A DNA stretch of 64,000 nt from Syngnathus acus (GCF_901709675.1 NC_051088.1:15118193-15182192); one strand, 5' to 3'; positions 47,451 through 61,553 are shown, numbered from the stretch's first letter. The notes: generated from the letters alone by a model not told the origin. Numbers and translations: made by a program.

Positions 47451-50400
47451 AAAAGCTACCTCTGTTCGAGGTCATTTAACGGTGACTATCAATTGCGTTA
47501 TCAATTGCAGTGATGCAGGAGGGCCCCATATGTCAAAGCTATTTTTGACACCTTCATTTATTCATTTTTATCTCATAAATATTACCTGCATCTTTCTTTT
47601 TTTTTTTTTTTTTTTTTTTTTAAATAAAACAATTTGGCCAGTGTAATTAGTCATAGTCCATTTCACTGTATTGGCAAAACGCCATTACTGCAAGACATTC
47701 ACTTTGATGTTAATGTCATTTCCAATACAATTGTGCCTTGAGATACGAGTGACCTGGCACCTGAATATTTCTTATATATGCAAGCAATTATCTCGGGCCA
47801 TTAGGTGCCATGTTTACATTCTTGCCACTGTTCGTCATTGTATTTACATACGGACCGGAAGTTGACATTCCACTTACATAAAATGCGGAAGTGCTCCGTG
47901 AAACGAATATATATATCAGTTTATTTTGAAAAGCCACTCTCCCCCTTATCCGGTCACGACGCTCCTCACACTTGCATATTTGATAATCCATCTCCAGCCC
48001 TGACGTTATGCCGCGCACCGCAGTCGCAGCATCCTCTCCTCCGCTTGAGGTGAGTCAAGTCCAAGAGCGTCAGACAGAATTTCCACTGAAATGTGAAGAT
48101 TGCGATTTCAAAGTTGCAATTACACAGTCAATTTTAAAGTCATAAAATGAGTGTGCCCGCCAAGAAAATAATAGTATTTGACGAAAGCTTTGATTGATTG
48201 ATTTTGTTCGAGGGTTTTTACCCTCAATGGACAACCACCAAACATTGATGATGATGATAAATCATTGAAATTACAAGGCTGCATTTTTTGATAGAAAAAT
48301 GTTGGTAAACGTTTTTTCAGGTGTTTGAAATATTTTTGTTTATTTTTGGGCAATTCATTTATTGGTGACTTGTGTACTATATTTCCTTTTGGCTGTTTTG
48401 GTACCCCGCTGTCCATGTGCCGACTTCCTTAGTGGCGTTACTCGCAATGGATTTGCCATCTTTCAGCTGCTTCTTCTCAGTTAGTTTCAGAGAGCAGAAA
48501 TTGGGCTTTAGGCTCAACAATATGCCGCACGCACTCACGCGCACACACGCACGATGCCCTGCAGGAGTAAATACTAGTTCAGTATCTCTAATTAAAGCCT
48601 GACAGTCATACTAAATTCTGCAATATCTGGAAATAGTCCAGTGTGGGAGAAACATTTCTGTGTTGTGCGTACTCAAGCACAAACTACTGTAGCTGTAAGA
48701 AGTATTGAATTGAAAACTCCATTCTTATCACAATTGTTACTTTTCTCTTAGAATGCTAAAATGTTTAGGATGGAAGTGGACATTAACATGGCTTTTAATG
48801 TGACATCCTTGAAAATGAAACTGTGACATTTTGCAAACTTTCCTTTGTGTTCATGTATCAGGTCAGTTTCTACTCTATCTCGATTTGATAAAATGTGATG
48901 TGCAACTGTCTGAGAATCACTAAACATGGAACGGTTCACACCATCATGACAATTTTTAGAACATAAATGTCATCTTATTCCAATTAAATAAGCCCCTTCT
49001 TATGCTTGCATACATTGAATATTATCTGTTGTACTCGAAAGCAGAGGTCCCCAACCACCGGGCCGCGGACCGGTACTGGGCCGCACAGAAGAAAAAATGT
49101 TTTTTTTATCGACGATCAATTAATTCAGGTCAAGACGTTCGTCCCCGGTCACGTAACATTTTTCCCCCGTCGAGCCCACAAAGTGTCTATGAGCATTTAG
49201 AAAAATGCTGTTTCAAAGGAAATGCGAGTTGATTTATTTTAATGCAATCCCGTAATATTCACTGCAGTGTTTTAATTTGTACTTTTTAGGGAGTGTGACT
49301 GACTCGCGTAATGGGAAACAAGCTTTGGCATTCTTTTGAGCTCCACATAATGTGATAAAACTCATTTTCACAGGACAGTGGACCGCATCAGCCTTCTCCA
49401 TCAAGATTAACCTAATAAAATAGTTTTTGACAAGGCTGGAGTGACATTACAGTCTGGGTTGGCTGATGTGACATTCAAGTTAAACGGCAACTTCACGGAG
49501 GATTGGGACTAGAAAATCAGAAAAAAAACAACAATCATCCATGGTACTTGTGTGCAGCACAAACTAGCAGATGATGAAGGTGTGTTGTCCCTATATGACT
49601 CAAGCAAAGCCACAGGCAAGAGTGTTGCAGCTGTTAGGAGCAACAATGTCTCAGGAGAACGGGCAACCTCTTTACTATCTTGTGGAGCAAACAAAAGCTG
49701 AAGACTCCTTTTCTGGAGTGGTCATATGTGTTGATAAAATGAAGGGATGCTTTTTTATATGATGCTAATTGAGTCATCCAGGGCTGCCAGGTAACAGAAC
49801 CTTTCAGATGACAGCATGTTCACTTCAGATGTCTCCTGCTTATTTGGAAACAGTGTTTGATGGCAATGTCTTTAGATTTGAGGCAAATTTCAATGTAAAA
49901 ATCAGTTTACCCTCTCCTACTGGTGAGCGTCCTTCAATGTTGCGGAACTTGCTGCGTATTACCTGGATTCTTTTTTTATCCGTGTCTCCTTAGAGACTCG
50001 GTAGAAACCATCACTCACTCACTCCCAAAATATTATTTTACATCCAACAATGCCCAGGACACCACAGGTAGCACCCCAGAGGCTGGAGAAATGAAGGTTA
50101 CAACAAAAATTAGTCCCATGACACGTTGATGACATTTTGGAAGACAGCAAACACAAGGTTGTCTGTGTTGTGGAGTGCTTTACCAGTTTCAACGCGCCAT
50201 ACGTGAGATCTACGAGAGTTGATGCTGAAGAGAAGAAAAATGTGGGGGAAATCGTGAATAATAATAATAAGAACAATATTAATGCATCTATGTAATTTAT
50301 TTTGTTCAAAACCTTCAATCATAAACCCAGCTATTATGTGCATTGCAAAACAATCAATTTTACAGAACAAATTTAGTTTGTTCATGTAGTAATGCAAATG

Positions 50401-50592
50401 CACGAGAGCTACATGAATCTAGAGGGAGATAACAAGAATCACAGTGGAAAGAAGATAATGTCGCAGACAGGCACGGTCCGAAATGAGCAATGCGAGATGA
50501 GCTATGACGAGTTGCATTGTGGGAAATATCGGACAGTACAGAACATTGGCAGAGATGTATATGCAATATTTTTGGGGGGGAATTTAGAATAA
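47451..50592. other. nalf1-lig4 intergenic region
   Basis: AT-rich DNA with a poly(T) run near 47600-47621, an hAT remnant at 49042 and no supportable gene. Several open frames of 60-99 codons lack motifs. Confidence 0.5.
49042..49230 (+). mobile_element. hAT-type transposon end remnant
   Basis: Starts CAGAGGTCCCCAACCACCGG and continues GCCGCGGACCGGTACTGGGC, a terminus well known from vertebrate hAT elements. The right-hand limit is a guess; no transposase is left. Confidence 0.55.
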
Positions 50593-50598
50593 TTTATT
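50593..50598 (-). terminator. candidate lig4 poly(A) signal
   Basis: AATAAA on the minus strand about 465 bases after the lig4 stop codon, just before a (CA)n tract. Confidence 0.35.
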
Positions 50599-50624
50599 CA
50601 AACCTGGTAAAATGCAGCTGTGGC

Positions 50625-50627
<3 letters not shown>

Positions 50628-50692
<65 letters not shown>
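50628..50692 (+). repeat. (CA)n microsatellite
   Basis: About 65 bp of CA dinucleotides, downstream of lig4. Confidence 0.95.
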
Positions 50693-50696
<4 letters not shown>

Positions 50697-51062
50697 ACTC
50701 TAAAATCTAAGTAAGCACTTAACCCCACAAAAAGCAATCAAACTTGTCATATTAAGTTCATCTTAACTTAAATTTTTTAAATGTATAAAACAATATTTTT
50801 TTCACTTACACTTCTTTCACTCTCCATATAATGTATTGGTTTCTATAAGACAAGAGCTATAATGCACGGCCAGAAAAGTTGTGATGTAAAAATTATGTCA
50901 TGGCTATCTCCAGAAATTGGCTAAGCTAATGAGTCCAATCAGGAAAATCCGCAGCATGGTCCTTAATTCACTTGACTACAGTACGCATCTATCAGCATTG
51001 CAACTTCTAGAAGTGAGGAAGGACTTCAAATGCAGTGCATGGCGGTGGCTAGGGGGCTTTTT

Positions 51063-53871
51063 TCAAACCAAATAGTTGTCATCGTTCATCAGATGCCCTG
51101 CTTCGATTGAGTCAGTCACCCAGGTGTCTTTGACAATTTTGAACTTCTTTCGAAAGCTGCGCCTCAATCTCTTCAAATCCTCAAGTCTGGTTTCTGCCGC
51201 AATAACAACGTGGGACACGCCTTCCTCCAACTTGTCCACCACTGTGCCTCCGTGGTAGCGAAACTCCATGGCCCTGATATCCAAACAACTTGCGGAAATG
51301 GCGGTTGCAGGGTCGTTGATGTCGGCGTAGTCATCCATGTAAACTGTGAAAGGTCGGAACATACTGGTGGTAAGGTCACCCCAGCCGTATCGCTCCTCGA
51401 CTTGGCAGACGTCGACGGCTGTTGAGCTTTCCATCCTTCCCGTGCGCTCAAACACCTCCCGCAGCTGCTGTTCGTCAGTGTCCTGGAAGTAGCTGTCGCC
51501 GTAGCGGTCGTAGCTCCTGGCAAAGTGTTCCTTGGTGGAGGGCGACATGTGGATCATGTGGCGTGGTTGCCAGGGAACAAATCCCTTCTGCTCCAGACAT
51601 TCCAGCAGCCACGAGGCCCGCACCACATCGTGCTGGTTGGACAGAATCAGGTTCTTCACGCGCATGTTCTCCAATCCGGCGATCACGCAGTAAGTATCTG
51701 GCCCCGGGTTCTGAACGACAATACCGCCACACCTGAAATAGATGCAACACACGATGTAAGTTGTTTTGCCCGTAATCCATGGCGGATGTACATGACTAGG
51801 CAATTTACCTGGCCACGCCTTTCTCCAACTCAGCCTTGGGGTGATCCTCCATGCCGTTCAGAATGCAGAACTCTACATCCTCGAACATGTCCGTCTCCTT
51901 GGTAACCCCAGAGAGATCCTGCTGCTTATACAGGTCACTGACCGCCTTCTTGGGTTTGGCAGGCAGCTTTGGTCTTTTTCTCTGTGGCTGACCGGCGGCG
52001 TCGATATGAAGGTGCCGCGAAGAAAGTTTCCCCGACGCCTTGCCGCGGAACTGCTCCAGCTCGGCGAGGGTGATGCACTGGTGCCACTCCTTGTCGTCGC
52101 GGATCTTCTCGATCCTCGGGAAGCGCAGCGTGCAGTTGGTTTTATACATGTCGCTGCCGACTATCTCGGAGGCTTTCACCTGGAGGATGACCGAGTTGCG
52201 AGGCTCGATGTAGACCTCGGGCTTCTCGGTGGCGCACAGGATGTTGGCCGGCGGGTCGTTTTTGCGATAAACCTTCCAGTGCTTGGCGAGCTTCAAGCCA
52301 AGGTCGTACAGCTCCTTCATAGTGTAGCCGGAGCCGATGCGGCAGAGCGTATGGAAAACCGAGGGTTTCTCGCCAGGCTTTGGCGCTTCTGCAACGGCAC
52401 ATAGAAAATGGGACATCATACCACCCCTTCTCCCTTTCCCCCAATAGCCGCCAACGATCAGAACATCCAGCTCATCCATCAAGCCGCCCACATATTCCGG
52501 CTTGATCTTCAGCCAGCCTTCTCCCCGCTTGTCCGGTTTGTAGAAGGATGACGGATCTTTCACCATGATGCCCTCTTCGCGTTGGTCAATGGCGTCATTG
52601 AGAGAATTCACCACGTCCTGCGTGCTTCGGGCCTCCATTTTCTGCACCAAGTGAATCCTGCCGATAACTGGAGTAAAAATTGTCTGCAGGATCTCATCGC
52701 GCTTCTTCAGCGTTTCCTTGCCAAGCTTCTGGGAATTGACAAACAGCACGTCAAAGACGCAGAAGCAGGTCTGTAACTCTGAATCGTCCATCAGTCTCTT
52801 GATATCAAATTTGCTGCCTTTCTGCATTAAAGTCTTGGCGGTCGGGTTGTAAGCCATCATCTCCCCATCGAGAATGCAATTGACAATGTGCTTTTGAAAT
52901 ACGTTGTGGATGTGAGGTGTCAGGGAACCCTCCAAAGGAGATGCGCCAAACTGCTGTGTATATTCAAAGGCGTTCCGACTGAAGTACTTGTAAACGTCGC
53001 CGTCCTTGTGGAGTTGTATTCGCTCACCGTCTAGTTTGGTTTCAATGTAAAAAGGGCTGTTTCCCATCTGCTTCTCAATGTTGCCGATTTTAGCGACGGC
53101 GGCCAACATGGGTTTGAAGGCAGAGAAAAGTCCGATGGAAACGTCACTCAAAGACACAGCGGGGTCGTGGAGCTGCTGACACACTTTGCTCAGGTCCGTG
53201 TTGACATTGTAGAGCTCGGCGGCATCCGGGTGGAAGACTTGGAGGACCGTTTCCTTGCTGATGCCAAGCTTCATATCCTTCAGAATCATCCTGATGAGCC
53301 ATTTCTGCTCAAGAGCCGAGCTTTGCGTGATGAGGTGCAGCAGACTTTTTCTCACAAGGTCTTTCTTCTTGCTCGCATTGTTGATGGCGACGGAATCCAG
53401 AAAGTCATTGACTTCTTTGATGCTGAGCTGTCCTTGGCTGGTGCAGCGTTTCTTGAGCACAAAGTACGCCATGCTGGCAAAGTCTCCAGACTCTCCTTGA
53501 GAAGAGCTCGGAGTGCGGTAGTTTAATAACTTGTTGGCTTCAGGACCGTTTTTCGGGAGGCACAATACGTCAATGTAAAGTTTAGCCAGCATGTTTTCTT
53601 TAATGCCGTAGGCCATTCGCTCTCGCTCAAATGAGGGAACTATGAGACGCATTGCCGGGTAGAAAGAGTCAGTTGTTTTGGGCTCATCCTTATGCAGTGC
53701 ACGATGAAACGTTCTCCATGACTCGATGAAATCCCCTAGGGTCTTAGACTTTTCTGGACGGAGTTTCAATGCCTGAATTTTTTCTAAAGTATTACACAGG
53801 TGAAGGAAGGGGACTTGAGCAGCAACAACGGAAGATTGGTCAGCTGCAGCGCTTTTGGACGTCTCCTCCAT
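51063..53871 (-). CDS. lig4: DNA ligase IV
   Basis: Two coding exons (53871-51809 and 51732-51063) give 910 residues; human LIG4 has 911. The order is a helical DNA-binding domain, then the adenylation domain with the catalytic lysine K279 in [10 protein letters not shown] and motifs [18 protein letters not shown] and GWLKIKPEY. The OB-fold region follows, then an XRCC4-binding linker and two BRCT domains (about 660-750 and 815-910). The protein seals double-strand breaks with XRCC4 in nuclear non-homologous end joining and V(D)J recombination. The start [14 protein letters not shown] is preceded at once by TTTTCAG|ATAAA, an acceptor for an intron in the 5' UTR. The 76-bp coding intron (51733-51808, GTAAAT...TTTCAG) splits an Arg codon at the start of the first BRCT domain. 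No frameshift or lost key residue is seen. Confidence 0.97.
51733..51808 (-). other. 76-bp intron inside the lig4 coding region
   Basis: Donor CCAG|GTAAAT and acceptor TATTTCAG|GTGTGG. Removing it restores the frame exactly (AG|G, Arg) and continues into the conserved [13 protein letters not shown] segment. Reading through instead meets a stop. Confidence 0.9.
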
Positions 53872-54094
53872 TTTATCTGAAAACAAAAGACAACCTTTTT
53901 AAAATCAGACGACATTCTGGGAAATAATGAAAACTGGGTCTCATCGAGTCAAATGTAACCAGAGAGAATTTTGTCTGACAAATGTGTGTTGCACTCAATT
54001 TGTTTTTCAAAGTGTATTTTCTTCTCCCCATGTACAATATCTGTATATATATAGTATAGTAGCTCTCTCAAGCTCTTGTTCAAGCGTTTGCTGA

Positions 54095-54102
54095 TGACGT
54101 CA
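54095..54102. promoter_or_regulatory. CRE upstream of lig4
   Basis: Perfect palindromic TGACGTCA, 224 bases upstream of the lig4 start codon. It lies either in the 5' UTR intron or near the promoter. Confidence 0.3.
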
Positions 54103-55019
54103 TTCAGTTTCACTATCCTCATCGGTTTCAACGAGACGCACTCTAAATTCATTCATCTTCCAAAATTTTAAACAGGAAGTGCTAAGGATATATTTATATT
54201 AATAACAATCAATAGCAAAGTTTTGAAGTTTTGGTTAAAACTATTGTTAGTGTGAGAGAATGTATTTTGTTTACCTTGTGAGTGGACTTGTCCGGTTACC
54301 TTCCCCGAGTAAACACGTAGGTTTTTATTTTGCTAGATCTTTTGAACTTGCATGAGCTCAAGCATAGCTACTCAATCATTTTCTGATGTTTTAACATGTA
54401 TTTAGTTATTGTTATCATTTTTTGCATCCTCAGAGAGAGGGACAGGCCCTTTAGGATACTTCCTGGTTCATCTTTCTGGAGCTCGGCAGAAATGTTCCCC
54501 TCGAAACAAAAGCGGAACCAATGTGGAGCTATATAGCTCCTGGAAAGTAAAAGATAAAGGTGCATCTCAAATAATAACAATCTTGTGGAACTTCAGTTGT
54601 TCAATTTAAAAGCAATAGCAAATTATTTTAATACTTTTTTGATGATTGTCATGGCTTAAGAGCTACAATAACTGGCAATAGAAAATACTACATAGGATAC
54701 CAACTAAATGAAGTTCATTATAGAAATTAGACAGGAATTGGCCTTCCGCAAAGTACTTTCTGTGTTTAATGAATCTCTACAATATGAGTTTAATTGTTTG
54801 AACTACTGAAATAAATGGACTATAATTTTCGATTATCCCAAACAAAAAAAGGTAAAATCATAGAATGTGTTGAATCTATGTATAAATATAATTTTCAATT
54901 TTGAACGGACCTGAAACGAATTAGGTTTTCGACGATTACTCATTTTTAGTCACACTGCAACTTCAACAGAGCATACCGCAGGAGCGTGTGTATACAGTAC
55001 TACAAACCGGCCAACAGGA

Positions 55020-55340
55020 GGCGACTACTGCTCGTCCAATGGAACGTGGGAAGCGCTGAGTTGCGAGAGTTGTTTACTTCGCTGATGCTGCCCCGGAGGA
55101 TGCTGGGAAGTGTGTGTGCGCGCGAGTGTGCGTGGGACTGTCACATGGATCTATGATGTGCGCTCGCTGTGCTTTCCACTGTGCTTTCCACATGCACGTA
55201 CCTCGGGGCGGGGGGCGAGGGGGGCACTTGCGTCCATTGAGCTGTGTGTATGCGCGCTTGTTGTATGCGTGCGTGTTGCTACGGGATTGGGTGACTCGGT
55301 GCCGGGGTACTTCTGCAGCAAAGTGCCTCCTTCTCTCATG
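55020..55340. promoter_or_regulatory. GC-rich promoter-like patch upstream of lig4
   Basis: A CpG-containing block with a CCAAT box (GTCCAATGG, 55034-55042) and ETS-like GGAAG cores, in otherwise AT-rich DNA. It could hold the non-coding first exon and promoter of lig4. Without transcripts this is a guess. Confidence 0.3.
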
Positions 55341-58300
55341 TTGGGCTGCAGCATGCATGGGATTTTAGTTACGTAAATCCTGTCCGACTGCAACCTGCTA
55401 CAAGATTGTAAACAGATGACGTCACTGTCAAGTTGCAGCCCGAGGGGGTTGCACGCTTGTTGACAGAGCTTTTTACAATCATGATCCTCCAATCGTGGGC
55501 AAAAGTGTTGACAAAGAGAAAATACTTGGTCGATGTACTTGGTCGATGTACTTTCATTCATTTCACACTATTTGACATGGACATCATAAAAATAATGGAC
55601 CGAATATTGGACAACTTTGCCTTCGAAATGACCTCACTAACTTAAAAGAAAACGCCAGACATGCATACTATTAGCATCAACACAATAGGAATGATACAGT
55701 AATACCAGAGTGCAGTACAGTGTATGTATACAATTGTTATTTAAGGTATACCTTTAATTTCCCCAATATCCCAAAGCTCCTTGCAACTTTAGATGTAATT
55801 TATTTGTAGATTCCAGCAAAGCTTAGAGTCAATAATGATTTCTGAGAATTTATTAACCTTTAATAATTTATTAAATTATTTATTAACTAACCCTATTCTA
55901 TAGTTGCCGGGTTTGCCCTATTTCCAAAAATCATAAAAAAAATTTTTTTTAAGATTCAAAGGTATTTTATTTTGATCAAATCACAATTTCAATTTGGTTA
56001 ACACAATTGAAATGACTTTTATTAGCTGTTGGCGATCCTCTCTGAGCAAAAAAACATTTGTGTCATCTGCGAAAATAACACACTTTAATGTGCTAGATGC
56101 TTTACATGTGTCGTTTATAGACAATATAAATAGTTTTAGGATGAACGTGACACAGAGCAAATTAAACCTTATGCACTGTATAATGAGACTCCTGCACCAG
56201 CTGCCATTGGAACACTTCAGGCAAAAGCTGTAGTCACAAATAAACACAACAACAGCTCGAGGTGGGTTTCAGAGTACAGTACAGTGTGTTCCCACTCCAG
56301 GTATGCCTTGTGTGTTTAGCAGTTCTGTTTTACCAACAGGAGAACAGTGGAAGAGAAAGAAAGCGCACCTCACTGCTAATGCCGTAATTTTGATTTACAG
56401 CAGTCTCAAAGCACAAATAAACTGCTCAAAACAAATATATCAAGAGGTGAGAGTAGCACTGGCATTGTGACTCAATTACGGCCAAGCTATAAATAAACGA
56501 ATAAAGTGGTGATTAGTTAGTCGTGGCTGATAACGTTTGGTCATTGTTTAACATACGTTCATAGCAACCACCATCATTAAAAAACAAAATGGAAAAACAT
56601 GTTACATAATTACTGGTAATTGTAGTACTACGTGTCAATTAGAAACGCACATTAGAATATTAGCTGAGAAGAGTGCTCATAGATGGATACAAACTATTCT
56701 ACTTGTTTGGTGATTTCTGGGAAAAAACGATTAAACTGAATAAATGTCAGCCAGTGACGTGGTGTTCCTCAGGGTATGGATTGCGTCTTTTCTGCTTCAT
56801 CTATCCATCGCCACAACAGGAGCCATGTTTTTGGGTCGGGGTTTACACTTTAGTAATGTAAAAAGTATTTTGTGAAAATGTTCTTACACTCAGTGACCCG
56901 GTATTTTTATTTCTTTTCCCCAGGAGCAGCAAGTGACCTTCAGCCAAGTTATGTGGCTATCAGTGTCCCATCCATAAGCTCAACTCATATCAACATCCAC
57001 CTGGAAAACAGCAACTCTGCATCTTATGCAACCTTATTACCTGCCCATATGATGCGCTGCTCCTCTATGAGCAAAACTCAAGTCATTATATTATATAACA
57101 TTCAGTTTGTTGATGCCAGTTGCAATTTAGACAAAGCAGCACTGCTGTGCTTAATGGGACTTTGAACTATGCTCCAGCAATACAGTTTAACTCCCTTTAT
57201 CTATCATCACAAATTATCCACCCATTATACAAACAGGTTATTCTCACGAGGGTCATTTGAATCAAATACACACCACTGCTTATATTGCAACAATCAGTAA
57301 TCAATACTCATCATTAATGTTTCATTGTTAGCAACTTCTATTTACTTACTTTAGGGTGTGTGGCAAGATGCATCAATCTAGCAATAATGACTGTAGTCTT
57401 ACTTTTTTGTCCACTCTGCCCACCTCTAGTCATGCAACTGTACTCTGAGTTTTTAGGCACATTGTCTTTTCATGAAATGCAAATAGGATGAAAATCAAGT
57501 AAACACAGAACTTTGGACCAAGACTGCAAAACAAGATGCAGGCATGTGGGCTGGTTGCGTAAGCACGACACATATGAAAGGTCAGGCTGTCGTCGGCAGC
57601 ATGTTATCTCGGGTTTACACCACTTTTTTTCTTAGTCATTTTGCTTACAAACGGCCCAGTTTCCTGATGTTTTTAGGCCAACATCTTAGTGCGCATGCGC
57701 TCTCCATTAAGCCCCCCGAAGCGTGTGTGTGTATGTGTATGCGTCTGTATTAGCTTTAGCCTTGGAACTGGCATGTTTGACAGACACACACACGCAAGCA
57801 TGGCCCCCCGCGTGACCTTGGTTCTGTTGGTGTGCACGTACTGCTGAGTAAGATTCCTATAGACACTTTTGCTTTTTGGATTAAGTCCAGTTTCAATCTT
57901 TTTCTGACACCTTATGAAGAAACAATATTGTTTGGCAATATAACAATAATTGTTATTACGTCAAGTCAAAATCACCTTATTAAGAAAGATCAATTATATG
58001 CAATTTGACTTATTAGGATATTGTTCAAGTTGCTGCAAAATCGGGATCATTGATGGGAACACTGACACCTCGGAGTTTCTGATTTGCATATGAACATTCT
58101 GATTTGCATATGAACAGTTTTTCTACGCGTGCACTTGCATGCTTTGCCTGAAGCCAGTTGAGCTAGCTTGTGCACCATTTCCTGACATGATTTAAACCCG
58201 GTGAGGAATGTTTGGAACTTTTAAGATGGGAAATATGCACAAAGGAGGTACAAGTTGATCAGTTCGCATGCATGTGTGTGCGTGTGTCACAGTATGATTT

Positions 58301-59765
58301 TACATCTGCATTGTCATTCTTTCAAAACATGTTTACAAGCTGCGGGAGCTTTCTGATAAGCAGCCTGTATTTGTCCACTCTGCTGTGTGTGCGCTAAAAA
58401 CACCAACAAGCGAGCCAGTAGGCGAGAGCGTGCTCCTCATGTTGGCTGAGCACGTGGACTTTGTGCAAAGCCACATAAATGGAGGAGATGAGAAACACAT
58501 TGTATTCCATACCCTCCCATGATTTTTCCAGGAGCAGATTTTCAGGGCTCCCCAAATCTCTGATAAAAACAGATTCATAAAACCGTATGCAGTCATGAGG
58601 AACATTCTTATCTAATTAATTCTAATATAGGCTAATCAGTTGTATAAACCCTGTAAGTGTTTTTGCTTATTGTGGAGAAGGATTTGCAGGACTGCCCCGG
58701 TGGGAGCCTGGCATAGCAATGGAATGCTATGCATTCATTGCCGAGATATAAAAGTCAGCCTGTGATGGAAAGGCCGAGCAGCCTTTGAGAAAGTGGGTCA
58801 CGAAGTTCATTGAGGCGGGCTGAAACCTTCCTTAGGCTGATTCGGGGAGAAATAATGAGGCCATCCACTTTCAATCCCCTCTAGCACGGCAGCGAGCTGG
58901 CAGGGAGGCGAAGGCCAGCAGTTTGGATGCGGTTGCCAAAGGAGCAGCTCGAGTCGTCAACCTCTAGAGAGCCTCTCAAATGCTTGTAATCTGTGGTATT
59001 TGGCACAACAATCTTTGCCATGAATGATCTAAAAAGAAATAAAACATAGGAGGAACTGCCATTGTCATTACCAAGGAGGCCTTTGCAGTCCACCATCACA
59101 ATCGCCTCTAAATATTCACCCGACAGAGATTCAGGATTGGAAACTACTATTGTTATTCAAAATAATTGAATGCCCACCTGCCTCATTTGGGTGCCGCCCC
59201 AAAATTCAATGCTTGGGGTCATCTATTCCGCATGTCGTTTACCCCAAACACAACACTGCTCATTGAAACATAGTGGTGACAGCTTCATTCTTTGGGTTTG
59301 TTTTGCTTCAGCAAGAACTGGGGACTTTGTCAAGGTAGAAGAAACAACAGTTAGAACTTCCAAATAGCAGTCAGTGTTGTCACAAAACCTTTAGGCTGCA
59401 GGAAAGCAAAACTTTATTTAGGGGTAATCTGAGGCACTTTAAATAGTGCCAATGTGTATACTGAGTCCAAGTTTGAATGTGACCGGTTAATTCACATTTT
59501 TTGCAACCACCTTGGAAAGATTAAAAAAAAAAATGAGTACATTGTTCAGGTTAAAGGTCACATTATTAATGCAAAGTTTTAGAAAAAAAATAATTTCAGC
59601 CTTGTCGCTTTTGAATCACAAAAACCTGGCATGGGAACAAGGGTGTTTTTTTTTAAATCCACTGTATGATGAAGTGAAAAATTTCCTTTTTTTAAAAATT
59701 ATAATTAAAGGGTTACATCATAAAGCTCAAAACAAGGAAAGCAGTTGTACTGGTGTAAATAAATG

Positions 59766-59771
59766 ATTTAT
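59766..59771 (-). terminator. poly(A) signal of an unidentified minus-strand gene
   Basis: AATAAA on the minus strand at the far end of about 2 kb of non-coding DNA that follows the candidate terminal exons near 61.5-61.9 kb. It would end a long 3' UTR (59750-61550). Confidence 0.3.
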
Positions 59772-61553
59772 TTAGGTCACTATGCACAATCGATACAGAT
59801 CAAAGCAACAAATGACCCGCAGAATCCATAAATTGTTAAAATAACTTCTCGTGAGTGTCACAATAGAAAGAGCATAGCGTTGTATGTACAATGGAAGACG
59901 TCGACACAATAGACAAAAAAAAAACACTTGGAGAGGAGGGGGGGGGAAAAAATTAACAAGGGACAGCAGCAAACCATGGAGACGTTTGTTACATTTGGTT
60001 CCACCATTACAAACTAGATCGTATTCATGTCACTATTGCATACCATTAGGTTAAGTCTGTCAACAAGGCAACTGATTTTTATATTAAAATATTTCGCTTT
60101 TACACAGTGAAGGAGAAAGCATACGATACACGGTAAAACCTGAAAGCAATAATAAGGGTAGCCAAAATCTTTTGACATAAATACTGTATATAGTGTATAC
60201 AACACAGGTAAAATCTATATTTATTAATTCTCAGTAGAATAGTTTTCTCTTAAACTCTGTCTATTTACACCCTATTCACATCCAGGTAGTTAATAAATAC
60301 AAACACCAGTACCGTCATGGTATACAGTTTGAATGTCATATACCTCTCTCTTTAACCTGTCGTCGGCTCACTGATATTTTGGGACCTGAAGTTTTACACG
60401 TTCTACAGTACCCTGAAAGTCTGGAGGTGGAATCGGCATGTGTGCATGATACCATGGAGGATTGACATCTAATATTTATCGCTTGAATAAACTGTGAATG
60501 GATCAAATGAATGGAGGTCTTAGAAGTGACATTCACTTTTAAGCTAATGTGAGACGCTGTGTCAGAAGCTACAGTCGCTAATGAACGCTAACAGAACACA
60601 GATGAATTACAATTACAAGTGACATGTGGCGCGATTTGTAATGTTAGCGTTGATGCTAAATGCAAAGATGAATGATGTGCATAGACCGTACAGTACGTTG
60701 GTAATCAGATGCAGTTCTAACCCAGTGAAGCAACTCTCCTAAAGCTCTCAAATACACCTATTCCATTTTGTCATTCTCATTTCATTTCTTTAAAGACTTT
60801 TAAGCTGTTTTATGCCACTCCCAATTGTAATTTACTGTCAAAGTAAGCATAAAGCAGGAGAATTACACATTGTGTATTTGAAGCTAGCGCATAGTTTTGC
60901 CTTAGGAAAGTCCGTTTAGTCATAATAGCACAATGCAAAACATCAAAAGTCGAGCTAACAGATAGCATCTGTGTGGCGGCGTAAAGATATTTGAACATAA
61001 AGAGATGCCTTTGTATCATTACAATTATATAAGAGTATTCCCAAAGCTAAGGTCAGGAGGAGTATGTTTGTTGTACTGGCCTATCCTCATAGAAAGATAG
61101 GTATGTACTTCACTCTAACTTTCCACACAGCAGACTCCCCTGAGAGTTTCCATGCTGATGCCAGATGTTCCAGCCTCCTCTCTACAAATCACATTTTAGC
61201 CTTCGGTGGCAACATAGCAAGACGCTCCGGGGCCCGTATGCGTGGAGCAAGCATCAGGCTGCAGGCTCACGTGACTGAGGGGGGGAAAAAGGTCAGAAGG
61301 GCAGTGCATTCCAATGCCTCGGATAGAACTTTGTGTATTTAGAAATATATTTTCTCAAGTTTGGTTAAAAAAATAAACTTGTGAGAATAAATAGCAAACT
61401 AAGAAAATACTTTGACTGTACCTTTCTTAAGTAATACTACTTTGCCAAGCGAAGAACAATATAGAAGAACACATACGCCAATAGAATATTTTCTCTTATT
61501 TTGTTGAAAACATAGAGAAAAATAAAGACATTTAAGGCATTGGGCGGGACCCA

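Larger units (their letters stand above)
53878..59749. other. region upstream of lig4, no gene seen
   Basis: Contains the lig4 5' UTR intron and promoter. A GC/CpG-rich patch sits at 55040-55340 (listed separately). The rest is AT-rich and empty of supportable exons. In human, abhd13 is head-to-head with LIG4; no alpha/beta-hydrolase frame is found here. Confidence 0.5.

Noticed and set aside
51422-52404. Plus-strand open frames of 104-187 codons inside lig4
   Set aside because: They overlap the conserved lig4 coding sequence in antisense and have no recognisable motifs.
56872-57165. 97-codon plus-strand frame with a CCCCAG acceptor-like site
   Set aside because: The encoded peptide has no recognisable domain and no partner exons; left as intergenic.
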